Shown here: positions 48,283-59,094 of the stretch, one piece after another
Numbering within the stretch: position 1 is the stretch's first letter
How the letters are laid out: each line of letters opens with the position of its first letter
DNA from: Azospirillum agricola
GTDB lineage: Bacteria > Pseudomonadota > Alphaproteobacteria > Azospirillales > Azospirillaceae
Direction of reading: 5' to 3'
Assembly (NCBI RefSeq): GCF_017876095.1
Contig: NZ_JAGINM010000007.1
Location: forward strand, 1 to 64,000
Length of the DNA: 64,000 nucleotides
Translations under genes and position numbers: made by a program
Notes under the pieces: model-generated
Told to the model about the DNA's origin: nothing
Databases searched by the model: none
What the model saw: the letters and a program-made list of their open reading frames with translations, nothing else

Positions 48283-49757
48283 GCTGCTCCAACCTCCGCT
48301 ACGGCTTGCCGGGCCTCGTCCGCGTCGTCGAAGGGGCGGACCTCGGTGCCGATCGTTTGTCCCTGCTCGTGCCCCTTGCCGGCGATGACCAGGACATCGC
48401 CGGGCCGAAGCCCCTGCACCGCGGCCCGGATGGCCGTGGCGCGGTCGCCGATCTCCTCCAGGCGCCCCGCCAGCGAACCGGTTGCGCCCGCCAGCACCTC
48501 GCCCCGGACGAAGGCCGGATCCTCGGTGCGCGGGTTGTCGTCGGTGACGATGGCGCGGTCGGCCAGACGGGCCGCCAGTTCCCCCATCACCGGACGCTTG
48601 CCCCGGTCGCGGTCGCCGCCGCAGCCGAACACCGTCACCAGATGGCGGGCGGCGTGCGAGCGCAGCGCCGTCAGCACCGTCTCCAGCGCGTCGGGCGTGT
48701 GGGCGAAATCGACGTAGACCGCCGCCCCGTTCGGGTGGGTGGCGACGTGCTGGAGACGGCCCGGCACGCCGTCCAGCAGGGACAGCGTGGCGACCGCCCG
48801 CTCCACGTCGGCACCGGCGCCGATGACCAGACCCAGCGCGCAGAGCACGTTCCAGGCCTGGAAGCGCCCCGCCAGCGGCAGGTCGACGGCGACGTCGCGG
48901 CCCAGCACGGTCAGGGCGAGGCGCTGGCCATGGGCCAGCGGCCGCACCCCGTTGACCCTCAGCTCGGTGCCGGCCAGACCATAGGACAGGACCCTGTGGC
49001 CGCGCTGGGTACAAATCGCGGCGAAATGAGGGAAGTCGTAGCTGTCGGCGTTCAGCACGGCGGTGCCGCCGGGCGGCAGCACGCGGTCGAACAGCATCGC
49101 CTTGGCGTCGCGGTAGGACTCCATCGAGCCGTGGTAGTCGAGATGGTCGCGCGTCAGGTTGGTGAAGCCGGCGGCCTTGAGGACGACGCCGTCGAGGCGG
49201 AACTGGTCGAGCCCGTGGCTGGACGCCTCCATCGCCAGATTCTCGATGCCGGCGTCCTTGACGGCCCGCAGGCTTTTGTGCAGCGACACCGGGTCGGGCG
49301 TGGTCATGGCGCCGTAGCCGCCCAGGCCGGGGCCGAGCAGGCCCAGCGTGCCGAGCGTGGCCGCCTTCTCTCCCATCCGCTCCCAGATCTGCGCCGCGAA
49401 CTGGACGGTGGAGGTCTTGCCGTTGGTGCCGGTGACGGCGACCACCGTCTCGGGCTGGCCGCCGTGGAAGGCCGCCGCCATCCGCGCGAAGGCGAGGCGG
49501 GGCTGCGCATCGGTCAGCAACACGGCGCCGGAGCCGGCCGGCAGCTCCGTGCCCTCGGCCGCCAGCACGGCGACGGCGCCCTTTGCCAGCGCGTCGGCGA
49601 TGAAGGCGCGCCCGTCGGCCTTGGCGCCGGCCAGGGCCGCAAAGACGAAACCGGGCCTGACCGCGCGGCTGTCCGCGGTCAGCCCGGTCACGTCCGGGTC
49701 GGGCCGGCCGGAGATGAGGTCAGCGCTGCGACTTGGCAGGAGTTGGGAAAGACGCAA
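48279..49757 (-). CDS. murE: UDP-MurNAc-L-Ala-D-Glu--meso-diaminopimelate ligase MurE
   Basis: The product is 492 residues. ATP loop GTNGKTST and the DNPR motif (DDNPRTEDP) indicate meso-diaminopimelate as the third residue, as in most Gram-negatives. The start is a TTG at 49757, supported by AAGGGAAG a few bases upstream and by the conserved N-terminus; it overlaps the end of ftsI by 38 bases. Confidence 0.95.
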   Translation of the reverse strand: MRLSQLLPSRSADLISGRPDPDVTGLTADSRAVRPGFVFAALAGAKADGRAFIADALAKGAVAVLAAEGTELPAGSGAVLLTDAQPRLAFARMAAAFHGGQPETVVAVTGTNGKTSTVQFAAQIWERMGEKAATLGTLGLLGPGLGGYGAMTTPDPVSLHKSLRAVKDAGIENLAMEASSHGLDQFRLDGVVLKAAGFTNLTRDHLDYHGSMESYRDAKAMLFDRVLPPGGTAVLNADSYDFPHFAAICTQRGHRVLSYGLAGTELRVNGVRPLAHGQRLALTVLGRDVAVDLPLAGRFQAWNVLCALGLVIGAGADVERAVATLSLLDGVPGRLQHVATHPNGAAVYVDFAHTPDALETVLTALRSHAARHLVTVFGCGGDRDRGKRPVMGELAARLADRAIVTDDNPRTEDPAFVRGEVLAGATGSLAGRLEEIGDRATAIRAAVQGLRPGDVLVIAGKGHEQGQTIGTEVRPFDDADEARQAVAEVGAA

Positions 49758-51534
49758 CGGTGCTTCCCTTGGCTGGGGTTGCGGACATGGGCGCCTGCGG
49801 CGGGGCCGACCAGTTGGTGGAGCCGGCGGCGTTCAGGTAGGTGGCGTTCAGGATCTCGGGCGAGCTCTCGTCCTGTGTCGGGACGTTCAGCAGCGGGCCG
49901 ACCTGCTTGATGATGCGGCCGACCGCCGGGGCGGCGACCCAGCCGCCGGTGGCGTAGCCGTAGGTCTTCGCCGTCGCCTTCGGTTCGTCGACCAGCACAT
50001 AGACGATGTAGCGCGGGTCGTTCATCGGGAAGGCGCCGAGGAAGGACGACATGCGCGAGTTCTTCTGGTAGTGCCGGCCCTTCTGCTTGTCGGCCGTGCC
50101 GGTCTTGCCGCCGACGACGTAGCCCTTCACGCCGGCCGACTTGCCGGTGCCCTCCGTCACCACGAAGCGGAACATCCGGCGCATCATCTCGGAGGTCTGG
50201 CGCGAAACGACCTGCTCGCCGGGAACCGGGGCGCCCGGCTCGCGTTTGATGAGCGTCGGCTGGTGCATGACGCCGCCGTTGATGATCGAGGCCGCCGCCG
50301 TGACCGTGTGCATCGGGCTGACCGAGATGCCGTGCCCGAAGGAGATCGTCATGCTGTTGACCTCGCGCCACGGGTTGGGCACGAGCGGCCAGCCGTTCTC
50401 CGGCAGCTCCAGCGCGGTGGGCCGGGTGAAGCCCATCTTGGTCATGAAGGCCTTCTGCGCCGGGATGCCGACCTGCTGCACCATCCGGACGGAGCCGAGG
50501 TTGGACGAATGCTGGAACACCTCCGCCACCGTCAGGGCGCGGCCGAGGCCGTGATACTCGTTGATGGTGAAACGGCCGATCTTGATCGGGTGGATCGCGT
50601 CGAAGTAATCCGACACCCGGATCTTGCCGGAATCGAGCGCCAACGCCGAGTTGAAGATCTTGAAGGTCGAACCCATCTCGTACACGCCGAGCGTCGCCCG
50701 GTTGAACAGCGTGTCGGGATCGAGCCCGGTCGGATCATGCGGATCGAAGTCGGGCAGGGAGGTCATCGCCATCACCTCGCCCGAGCGGACGTCGAAGATG
50801 ATGCCGGCGGCGCCGATGGCGCTGAACTCCTGCACCGTCGCCGCCAGTTCCTTCTTCAGGACATGCTGGAGCCGCAGGTCGATGGAGAGCTGGAGCGGCG
50901 TGCCCGGATCCTCGGTCAGCCGCTTGTTGAAGGACTGCTCCAGCGCGGCGAGGCCGTTGTTGTCGACCCCGGTGAAGCCGACGACGTGCGAGGTCAGGTT
51001 GGCCGCCGGGTAGAAGCGCCGCTCCTCCCGCTCGAACGACACGCCGGGGATGCCCAGCCGGTGCACCGCCGCCTGCTGCTTGGGCGTCAGGTTGCGCTTG
51101 AGCCAGACGAATCGCTTCTCGCCGCTGAGCTTGGTCAGGACGTCCTTGTAGTCCAGCTCGGGCAGGGCCGAAACCAGCTTGCGCGCCGCCTCGTCGGGCC
51201 GCGAGACCAGCTTTGGGTCGGCGTAGAGCGACTGGGTGACCAGCGATGTCGCCAGCAGGTTGCCGTTGCGGTCGAGAATGTCGGCCCGGTTGGTGGTGGT
51301 GCCGTCCAGCTCCAGCGCGTGGTGCTGGCGCGGTTCGCCGGCCTGCACGAACAGGGTCGCGGCGACCAGCTTGACGCTGATCGCGGAAAATACCGTCGTG
51401 ACCACGGCCGCCGTGACCAGCAGCCGGTAGCGGCTCTGCTCCATCGCCACCGCCAGCGTCGTCCGCGGCTTGGCGACCGGCGGCGGTGGGGCGTCCTGCG
51501 GGGGGTGGCCGTAGGGCGGCGGCGGATAGCTCAT
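49720..51534 (-). CDS. ftsI: septal peptidoglycan transpeptidase FtsI (PBP3)
   Basis: The product is 604 residues. A short Pro-rich cytosolic N-terminus (about 1-25) precedes one membrane helix (about 38-58), then the pedestal and the transpeptidase domain. Active-site Ser289 and Lys292 are in GSTFK, followed by SSN (in QHSSNLG) and KTG (in GGKTGTAD). It partners FtsW. The ATG at 51534 overlaps ftsL's stop by 4 bases. Confidence 0.96.
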   Translation of the reverse strand: MSYPPPPYGHPPQDAPPPPVAKPRTTLAVAMEQSRYRLLVTAAVVTTVFSAISVKLVAATLFVQAGEPRQHHALELDGTTTNRADILDRNGNLLATSLVTQSLYADPKLVSRPDEAARKLVSALPELDYKDVLTKLSGEKRFVWLKRNLTPKQQAAVHRLGIPGVSFEREERRFYPAANLTSHVVGFTGVDNNGLAALEQSFNKRLTEDPGTPLQLSIDLRLQHVLKKELAATVQEFSAIGAAGIIFDVRSGEVMAMTSLPDFDPHDPTGLDPDTLFNRATLGVYEMGSTFKIFNSALALDSGKIRVSDYFDAIHPIKIGRFTINEYHGLGRALTVAEVFQHSSNLGSVRMVQQVGIPAQKAFMTKMGFTRPTALELPENGWPLVPNPWREVNSMTISFGHGISVSPMHTVTAAASIINGGVMHQPTLIKREPGAPVPGEQVVSRQTSEMMRRMFRFVVTEGTGKSAGVKGYVVGGKTGTADKQKGRHYQKNSRMSSFLGAFPMNDPRYIVYVLVDEPKATAKTYGYATGGWVAAPAVGRIIKQVGPLLNVPTQDESSPEILNATYLNAAGSTNWSAPPQAPMSATPAKGSTVASFPTPAKSQR

Positions 51535-52322
51535 TGGTTGGCCCCCAGCCGGGCGACGAGGAGGCCGAGGCTGTCGGTGGGTTTGGGCGTGTAGGGCTGC
51601 GGCGCCGCGGCCCGAGCCTGGGCCGGAGCGGCCGCCTTCGGCGCCGGGGCCGGCAGCGGCCGGGAGGCGACGTCGGTCGGACGGTTCAGCGAGGGCAGCG
51701 GCTGGTTGGGCGCCAGCTTGCCGGGGGCCGCCGAGGGCTGGGCTGGGGGCAGCGGCGCCGAGGCCGGCGGCAGCGCCGGGGCGCGGGCCGACGCCGGGAC
51801 CAGGGTCGACGGCTTGATCGGCGCGGTCCGGGCCGGCGCCGCGGCGGGCCTGGGGGAGGATAGGGCGGCCGGGATGACCACGGGCGCCTTCTCGAGCGCC
51901 TGTTCGATCGGCGCCGGGGTCTTCGGTGCCGGGACGCGGGCGGACGCGATCTGCGGCGCCGCCGGGGCGGCGACCATCGGCGGCAGCGGCGCGGGCGTCA
52001 GGCCGCGACCGGGAAGCGGCTGGACCGGCGCGTCGGGCGCCGGGGCGGGGCGCATCGGAATCACGTCGAGCGCCAGGAACTGCCGCGCCTCGACCGGTTG
52101 CAGGGCGAGGTGGGCGCGGGCCATCTCCTCCAGCTTGGTCGGGTCGTTCAGGTAGCTCCACTCGGCCTTGAGGACCTGGATGGATTCCTGCTCGGTCACG
52201 ATCTTGCGGTTCAGCCCGGCGAGCTTCTCCTCCAGATCCTGCACGTCGTAGCTGGTCTGGAACAGCACGCCTCCGGCGGCGGCGATCAGACCGCCCCAGA
52301 ACAGCCAGGTCTTGCCTTTCAT
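51531..52322 (-). CDS. ftsL: FtsL-type division protein with long Pro/Ala-rich tail
   Basis: The product is 263 residues. A short basic start, one membrane helix (about 5-22) and a coiled coil (about 25-65, with [15 protein letters not shown]) match FtsL, as does its place between rsmH and ftsI. The family is usually about 100-120 residues; here a roughly 190-residue periplasmic tail very rich in Pro and Ala follows. It is coupled on both sides by ATGA overlaps. Assignment rests mainly on position and topology. Confidence 0.82.
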   Translation of the reverse strand: MKGKTWLFWGGLIAAAGGVLFQTSYDVQDLEEKLAGLNRKIVTEQESIQVLKAEWSYLNDPTKLEEMARAHLALQPVEARQFLALDVIPMRPAPAPDAPVQPLPGRGLTPAPLPPMVAAPAAPQIASARVPAPKTPAPIEQALEKAPVVIPAALSSPRPAAAPARTAPIKPSTLVPASARAPALPPASAPLPPAQPSAAPGKLAPNQPLPSLNRPTDVASRPLPAPAPKAAAPAQARAAAPQPYTPKPTDSLGLLVARLGANQ

Positions 52323-53293
52323 GCCGCCTCCTTGCCGGGCGCCGGGAAAGCCGGGGCCTCGGTGCGTTCGGCCGCGCGCAGCCGGGCGGACCGGGCGCGG
52401 GGATTGTCTCGGGCTTCCGTGTCGCTGGCCGCCACGGGCTTGCGCGACAGCAGGCGGAAGGATGGGGAGCGCGCCGCGGCCGGGGCCGAGGGCGTGTGGC
52501 GGGACGGGGAGGGCGGCGGCGAGGAACGGTCCTTCAGGAACGTCTTGACCTCGCGGTCCTCCAGCGAATGGAAGGAGACGACGGCCAGCCGGCCGCCGGG
52601 GCCGAGCAGCGACTCGGCGGCGGCGAGGCCACGCCGGAGTTCGCCCAACTCGTCGTTCACATGGATGCGCAGCGCCTGGAAGCTGCGGGTCGCCGGGTCG
52701 ATGGCGTCGCCCTTCCCCTTCGGCACCACCGACCGGATCAGCTCGGCGAGCTGCCGGGTGCGGGTGATCGGCGCGGTCTGGCGGGCGGCGACGATGGCGC
52801 GGGCGACCTGATAGGCGCGGCGCTCCTCGCCCAGATGGTAGAGGATGTCGGCCAGCTCCGATTCGCCGGCGTGGTTGACGACGTCGGCGGCGGTCGGGCC
52901 GTCGCGTCCCATGCGCATGTCGAGCGGGCCGTCGAAGCGGAAGGAGAAGCCGCGCTCCGGCTCGTCGATCTGCGGGGAGGAGACGCCGACGTCGAGCGCC
53001 ACGCCGTCGACGCGGCTCACGCCGCGCTCGGCCAGCAGCGACTCCATGTCGCCGAAGCAGCCCTCGACGATCTCCAGCCGGCCGGGGAACTGCCGGGCCA
53101 GGACGCGTCCGCGCTCGATCGCGGCGGGGTCGCGGTCGATGCCCCAGACGCGGCAGTCGGCCGCCTCCAGCAGGGCGCGGCTGTAGCCGCCGGCCCCGAA
53201 GGTGCCGTCCACATAGACGCCGCCGTCGCGCGGGGAGAGCGACTCGACGACCTCGTGGAGAAGGACGGGGATGTGGATGGGGGAGGCGGTCAT
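52319..53293 (-). CDS. rsmH: 16S rRNA m4C1402 methyltransferase RsmH (MraW)
   Basis: The product is 324 residues. [28 protein letters not shown], the [26 protein letters not shown] region (about 105-130) and VSFHSLEDR are family hallmarks. A Ser/Pro/Arg-rich stretch near residue 265 is a local low-complexity feature. It overlaps mraZ by 4 bases. Confidence 0.96.
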   Translation of the reverse strand: MTASPIHIPVLLHEVVESLSPRDGGVYVDGTFGAGGYSRALLEAADCRVWGIDRDPAAIERGRVLARQFPGRLEIVEGCFGDMESLLAERGVSRVDGVALDVGVSSPQIDEPERGFSFRFDGPLDMRMGRDGPTAADVVNHAGESELADILYHLGEERRAYQVARAIVAARQTAPITRTRQLAELIRSVVPKGKGDAIDPATRSFQALRIHVNDELGELRRGLAAAESLLGPGGRLAVVSFHSLEDREVKTFLKDRSSPPPSPSRHTPSAPAAARSPSFRLLSRKPVAASDTEARDNPRARSARLRAAERTEAPAFPAPGKEAA

Positions 53294-53787
53294 GCGTCAC
53301 CTCCGGCCCGGCCGGCGGCGCCGCGCGAGGCCTTGGCGACGATCTGGCTCAACGAGATGTCCTTGCGCACGACCTGTTCGCGGAGCGCGGCCTCGTGGGC
53401 CTTCAGCGCCTCGGGCTCCCAGAGCTGGAAGGTCTTGCGGCGGCCGATGAAGGACGCCTCCTCGCCGATGCCGGCGAATTCGGCCAGCTCCTTGGGCAGG
53501 ACGATGCGGCCTTCGGCGTCGAGGGAGACGGGAACGAGCTTGCCGAAGATGAAGGTCTCAATCATGTCGCGTTCGTCGGCGTCGAGATCGGGGGATTCGA
53601 GGCTGTCGGACAGGACATCGAGATAGTCCTGGTCGGCTCCCTCCAGGGCTTGATGGTTGAGGGAGGGCCAGAGATACACAATGTTCGGCGCCGTCGTCTT
53701 GGCAAGCGACTGCCTGAACTGTGCCGGGATGGACACGCGCCCTTTCCTGTCAACTTTGTTGACGTATGTGGACAGGAAAACGGCCAT
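53290..53787 (-). CDS. mraZ: transcriptional regulator MraZ
   Basis: The product is 165 residues with two SpoVT/AbrB-like halves, each with a D-x-K/R-G-R-(V/I)-x-(I/L)-P motif ([14 protein letters not shown] and [18 protein letters not shown]). It is the first gene of the dcw operon and is known in other bacteria to repress its own operon by binding TGGG repeats, which are present upstream here. The ATG is at 53787. Confidence 0.95.
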   Translation of the reverse strand: MAVFLSTYVNKVDRKGRVSIPAQFRQSLAKTTAPNIVYLWPSLNHQALEGADQDYLDVLSDSLESPDLDADERDMIETFIFGKLVPVSLDAEGRIVLPKELAEFAGIGEEASFIGRRKTFQLWEPEALKAHEAALREQVVRKDISLSQIVAKASRGAAGRAGGDA

Positions 53788-53903
53788 TGGCCCGGTGGTC
53801 CCCCCGCTATCCCCCCGCGCGGATTCTTCCGCGCCAGCCCCGCCTTGCCCATGGCCCCTCCCCTCGCCGGTGTTAACCAGGATGGGTATGAGCCCCCCTT
53901 AAA

Positions 53904-53937
53904 TGGGCATTCTTGGGATAGCATGGGACGCTATGGG
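53904..53937 (+). promoter_or_regulatory. four MraZ-type TGGG boxes at 10-bp spacing
   Basis: TGGG begins at 53904, 53914, 53924 and 53934, exactly 10 bases apart (TGGGN plus 5), on the strand opposite mraZ transcription and 117-150 bases upstream of its ATG. Direct TGGGN repeats with 5-base spacers are the known MraZ operator form, so autoregulation of the dcw operon is likely. Confidence 0.82.
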
Positions 53938-54059
53938 CGTCAACGGCCCCCCTAGTATTCAATTCGGGGTGTCAAGACTTTTGGGCGCACCTGTGGCTTT
54001 GAAGCAAATATGCAAACCGAATCTCCGAGTCTCCGCAGTATTCCGGCGGTTTCGACGGA

Positions 54060-54079
54060 TGTGGATAACGTTATCCACA
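54060..54079. promoter_or_regulatory. palindromic pair of perfect DnaA boxes
   Basis: TGTGGATAA and TTATCCACA face each other across CG. Each is an exact match to the strongest DnaA-box consensus, giving a 20-bp perfect palindrome. Confidence 0.8.
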
Positions 54080-54225
54080 GCGGTTCGGTGATTGTTCCAG
54101 GCATTTGTGCGAATTCGTCGGAGTCATAACATTTCCACAGCGCGAATCGACCTCGCCGAATGGGGTATTCCTTCGGGTCTGGATTCGGGGTTAGTCATGG
54201 GATGGCATGGGAAATGGCCCCACAG

Positions 54226-54246
54226 TTATCCACCGCCTGTGGATCG
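54226..54246. promoter_or_regulatory. second, weaker DnaA-box-like inverted pair
   Basis: TTATCCACC (8 of 9 to consensus) and, inverted, TGTGGATCG (7 of 9) are separated by GCC. Same layout as the perfect pair 150 bases to the left. Confidence 0.5.
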
Positions 54247-54386
54247 TTCTGGGGAAAAGGTGAACGAAAGGGCGGAAAGGCTGGGGATGGGTTGGGGATG
54301 AGGCGGGTGGAGAGGCGGGGGTGCGTCGCTATGCCCCGTCCTCGCTCATGCCGTCCCGGAACAACGCGCGCTCCGAGGGCCTATGA

Positions 54387-54434
54387 CCCACGCCATCCCA
54401 GGAGCACGCGGTCTCCCACGCCATCCCGTGGGAG
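54387..54434. repeat. 13-bp direct repeat and 8-bp-stem hairpin near the rnpB 3' end
   Basis: CCCACGCCATCCC occurs at 54387-54399 and 54415-54427. The second copy forms the loop side of a hairpin, CTCCCACG (54413-54420) with CGTGGGAG (54427-54434). It lies 77 bases beyond the rnpB 3' end on the minus strand and could help end that transcript, though no T-run follows. Confidence 0.5.
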
Positions 54435-54510
54435 GCCATGGGGTGGCCGCCGCGGGAGCCGCCGTGGGCTGGGTGGAGTCCTCGCGGGAAGTGTCTTGTG
54501 TGTGGAAAGC

Positions 54511-54909
<399 letters not shown>

Positions 54910-54958
54910 GAGGCCGTTCATACAGAGTTGTGCCGGTGGGGGCAAACCCCAAATCGCC

Positions 54959-55537
54959 TCACGCCTGCGGATCGGGACCGAGATCGACGTTGGCGTAGAG
55001 CGCCGCCAGCGGAATCTCCACGGGGATGCTGTCCAACCGCAGCACCGCCTCGGGCTCGACCAGCAGGTCGCACTGCCAGCGGCTGTCGTCGAGACGGCGG
55101 TGCAGTTCGACGAACAGGACGTCGCTGTGGACCAGCAGGATCTCGCGCACCGAGGGGATCGAGCGGTAGACCGGCAGCTTGACCCGCCGGTCATGCTCCT
55201 CCGTCGAGCGCGACAGCACCTCGACGATCACCAGCGGGTTGGGGGTGTCGTACTGGCCGTGCCGGTGCGGCGAGCAGGTGACGGCGAGATCGGCCTGGAA
55301 GTAGCTCCGGAAGCTGTTCGGCTTGAGGATGCCGGCCTCCGACCGGACATGGCAGGGCGGGCGATTGCGCAGGGCGCTGCCAATCTCGATCGCTATGTTG
55401 CCGGCAACGATCTGATGGGCGCCGTAGCTGGGCGCCATCGCCACCGGGACGCCGTCGATCAGTTCGTAGCGCGTGTCGGTGCCGTCGCTCCAGACGAGGA
55501 ACTCGTCGAGGGTCATGCGCTTGAAGGCTTCCGACAT
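54959..55537 (-). CDS. Uma2 family (DUF820) protein
   Basis: The product is 192 residues. MTLDEFLVW, YELIDGVPVAMAPS, FQADLAV and PLVIVEVLSRSTEEHDRRVKL (read by position about 118-140) match Uma2 proteins, which have a PD-(D/E)xK nuclease-like fold of unknown role and are abundant in cyanobacteria and some alphaproteobacteria. ATG 55537 is chosen because GGGAGAG lies 5 bases upstream. It stands alone between rnpB and the amidase gene. Confidence 0.85.
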   Translation of the reverse strand: MSEAFKRMTLDEFLVWSDGTDTRYELIDGVPVAMAPSYGAHQIVAGNIAIEIGSALRNRPPCHVRSEAGILKPNSFRSYFQADLAVTCSPHRHGQYDTPNPLVIVEVLSRSTEEHDRRVKLPVYRSIPSVREILLVHSDVLFVELHRRLDDSRWQCDLLVEPEAVLRLDSIPVEIPLAALYANVDLGPDPQA

Positions 55538-55604
55538 GCGGCTCTCCCGCTGGCGTTCCGGTTTCCTCAATATATGCGTTGCGTCGGCACAGGGCGAGGG
55601 TGGA

Positions 55605-56294
55605 TCAGCGTCCCGTCAGCCGCAGCAGCGCCCGCAGCCGCCGCAGGGTCTCGCGGTCCGCGGTGCCGGTCATGCCGTCCGGGTGGAAATGGCGCTGGAA
55701 GGACAGCAGCGCCCGCGGCTCGGCCGGGTCGTACCCATAGCGTCCCAGCAGGGCGCCGACCTCTTCGGCACCGGCGGGGGCATCGTCCGCCTGGGACGGC
55801 GTGGGCCATAGCCCGATTCCCTTGGCGGCGAGGCCGGGCCAGTCGAACAGCTCGCCCGGATCCTCCTTGCGCGCCGGGGCGACGTCGCTGTGTCCCAGCA
55901 CGTCGGCGGCGGCGATCCCGTGGCGGGCCACGATGCCCCGGCACAGCGCCGCCACCGCCGCCATCTGCACGGTCGGGAAGGGACGGTAGCCGAACTCGTG
56001 GCCGGGGTTGACGATCTCGACGCCGACCGAGCGGCCGTTCACGTCGCCCAGCCCCCGCCAGCGCGACACGCCCGCGTGCCACGCCCGGCGATCCTCGGGA
56101 ACATGGGCGTAGACCGTGCCGTCCTCGTCCACCGTGTAGTGGGCGCTGACCTGGGAGGTCGGGTCGCACAGCCGGTCGAGCGCGTGGCGGGCGGTCGGCA
56201 TGCCGGTGTAGTGGAGGATCAGCAGCTCGACCCGCGCGCCCTCCGGCCGGGGGCCGTGGTTGGGGGAGGGGCGCTCGATCCGGGACGGCGTCAT
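55605..56294 (-). CDS. N-acetylmuramoyl-L-alanine amidase, AmpD/AmiD type
   Basis: The product is 229 residues. An amidase_2 domain has Zn ligands His in LILHYTG, His in LGHSDVAP and Asp in RKEDPG, with HAGVSRWRG and VGVEIVNPG around the cleft. A C-terminal peptidoglycan-binding-like helix bundle (about 185-229) follows. With no signal peptide it is likely cytosolic, cleaving recycled anhydro-muropeptides. Its ATG overlaps the transporter stop by 4 bases, so it is the third gene of an operon with that transporter and the ABC-F ATPase. Confidence 0.88.
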   Translation of the reverse strand: MTPSRIERPSPNHGPRPEGARVELLILHYTGMPTARHALDRLCDPTSQVSAHYTVDEDGTVYAHVPEDRRAWHAGVSRWRGLGDVNGRSVGVEIVNPGHEFGYRPFPTVQMAAVAALCRGIVARHGIAAADVLGHSDVAPARKEDPGELFDWPGLAAKGIGLWPTPSQADDAPAGAEEVGALLGRYGYDPAEPRALLSFQRHFHPDGMTGTADRETLRRLRALLRLTGR

Positions 56295-57165
56295 GTCGGG
56301 TTCGTCACCGTCTCGCTGACCGTGCGCGGACGGCGCTTCACGATCACCGCGACGCCGCCGATGGTCAGCAGGCCGCCCAGCGCGAGGTTCAGCGTCACCG
56401 GGTCGCCCATCAGCAGCACGCCGGACGCCACGCCGAACACCGGCACGGTCAGCAGGTAGGGCATGGTCTGGTTGACGTCGTAGCGGCCGAGCAGCGGGTA
56501 CCACAGCCCGTAGGCGACGATGGTCACAGCCACCGCCATGTAGACGATCGACCCCCAGCCGAGCCACGTCGCGTTCGCCAGCGACTCCATCTGCCCCTGC
56601 TCGAACAGCAGCGACAGGGCCAGCAGCTGCGGCGCCGCCATCAACGCCATCCAGCCGTTGACGGCGAAGCCGTTCACCGAGCCGATCAGCTTCATCTGGA
56701 TGCTGGCCACCGCGAAGGCGAGGCTGGCCGCCAGCAGCATCAGCAGCGAGGGCAGGGCGTTGCCCAGCCGCGGCTCCCCGGCGATGACCAGCACGCCGGC
56801 GAAGGCGGCCATCATGCCGGTGGCGCGCCGCCAGCCCAGCTTGTCCTTGAAGACCAGCGCCGCCAGCAGCGACGAGAAGGGAACCTGGGCCTGCACCGCC
56901 AGCGAGGCGGTGGCGGCGTCGATGCCGCGCAGCCCGTTGAACATCAGCGGGAAATGGATGCTGCCCAGCGTCACCGACAGCGCCGCGATCGGCAGCAGCT
57001 TCTCGCGCGGGACGCGGAAGAAGGGAACGATCAGCGCCGAGACCAGGACGAAGCGGATGAACATCACGAACAGCGGCGGGAACTCCAGCAGCGCCCATTT
57101 GGACACCACGAAGTTCAGCCCCCACAGGGCCATCACCGCCAGGGCCTGGAGCGCGTGGGCGAAGC

Positions 57166-57169
<4 letters not shown>
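56291..57169 (-). CDS. EamA family (DMT superfamily) transporter
   Basis: The product is 292 residues with ten membrane helices in two EamA repeats (ALWGLNFVVSKWALLEFPPLF at the start; YLLTVPVFGVASGVLLMGD in the second). The substrate is unknown. The start is a GTG at 57169 that overlaps the ABC-F stop in a GTGA, so translation is coupled. Confidence 0.9.
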
Positions 57170-58989
<1,820 letters not shown>

Positions 58990-59094
58990 GGACCGTTCGT
59001 GCGCCGGAAAGCGGAGGGGAGGAAGGACGCGGGGGTTATACCGCGCCCGTCCGCCATCCGGCGATGGTTAAAAACGCCGTGGCCGGGTTGCGCG

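Larger units (their letters stand above)
53788..54510. promoter_or_regulatory. long control region upstream of the dcw cluster
   Basis: This 723-base non-coding gap between mraZ and the 3' end of rnpB carries, from left to right, a GANTC site 35 bases from the mraZ ATG (53822-53826), four TGGG boxes (53904-53937), a -35-like TTGACA on the minus strand (53975-53970, without a good -10), two GANTC sites (54019-54023, 54027-54031), a palindromic DnaA-box pair (54060-54079), three more GANTC sites (54121, 54144, 54182), and a weaker DnaA-box pair (54226-54246). No ORF in it looks coding. Confidence 0.75.

Noticed and set aside
45442..48717. A 1091-codon frame on the plus strand opposite murD-mraY-murF
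   Set aside because: Same cause: antisense to conserved mur genes, no domain seen, His/Arg/Gln-rich composition.
53960..54250. Chromosomal replication origin (DnaA boxes and AT-rich stretch)
   Set aside because: Only two box pairs, no dnaA, hemE or parAB nearby and no clear AT-rich unwinding element; control of division genes explains the boxes better. GC-skew across the genome would decide.
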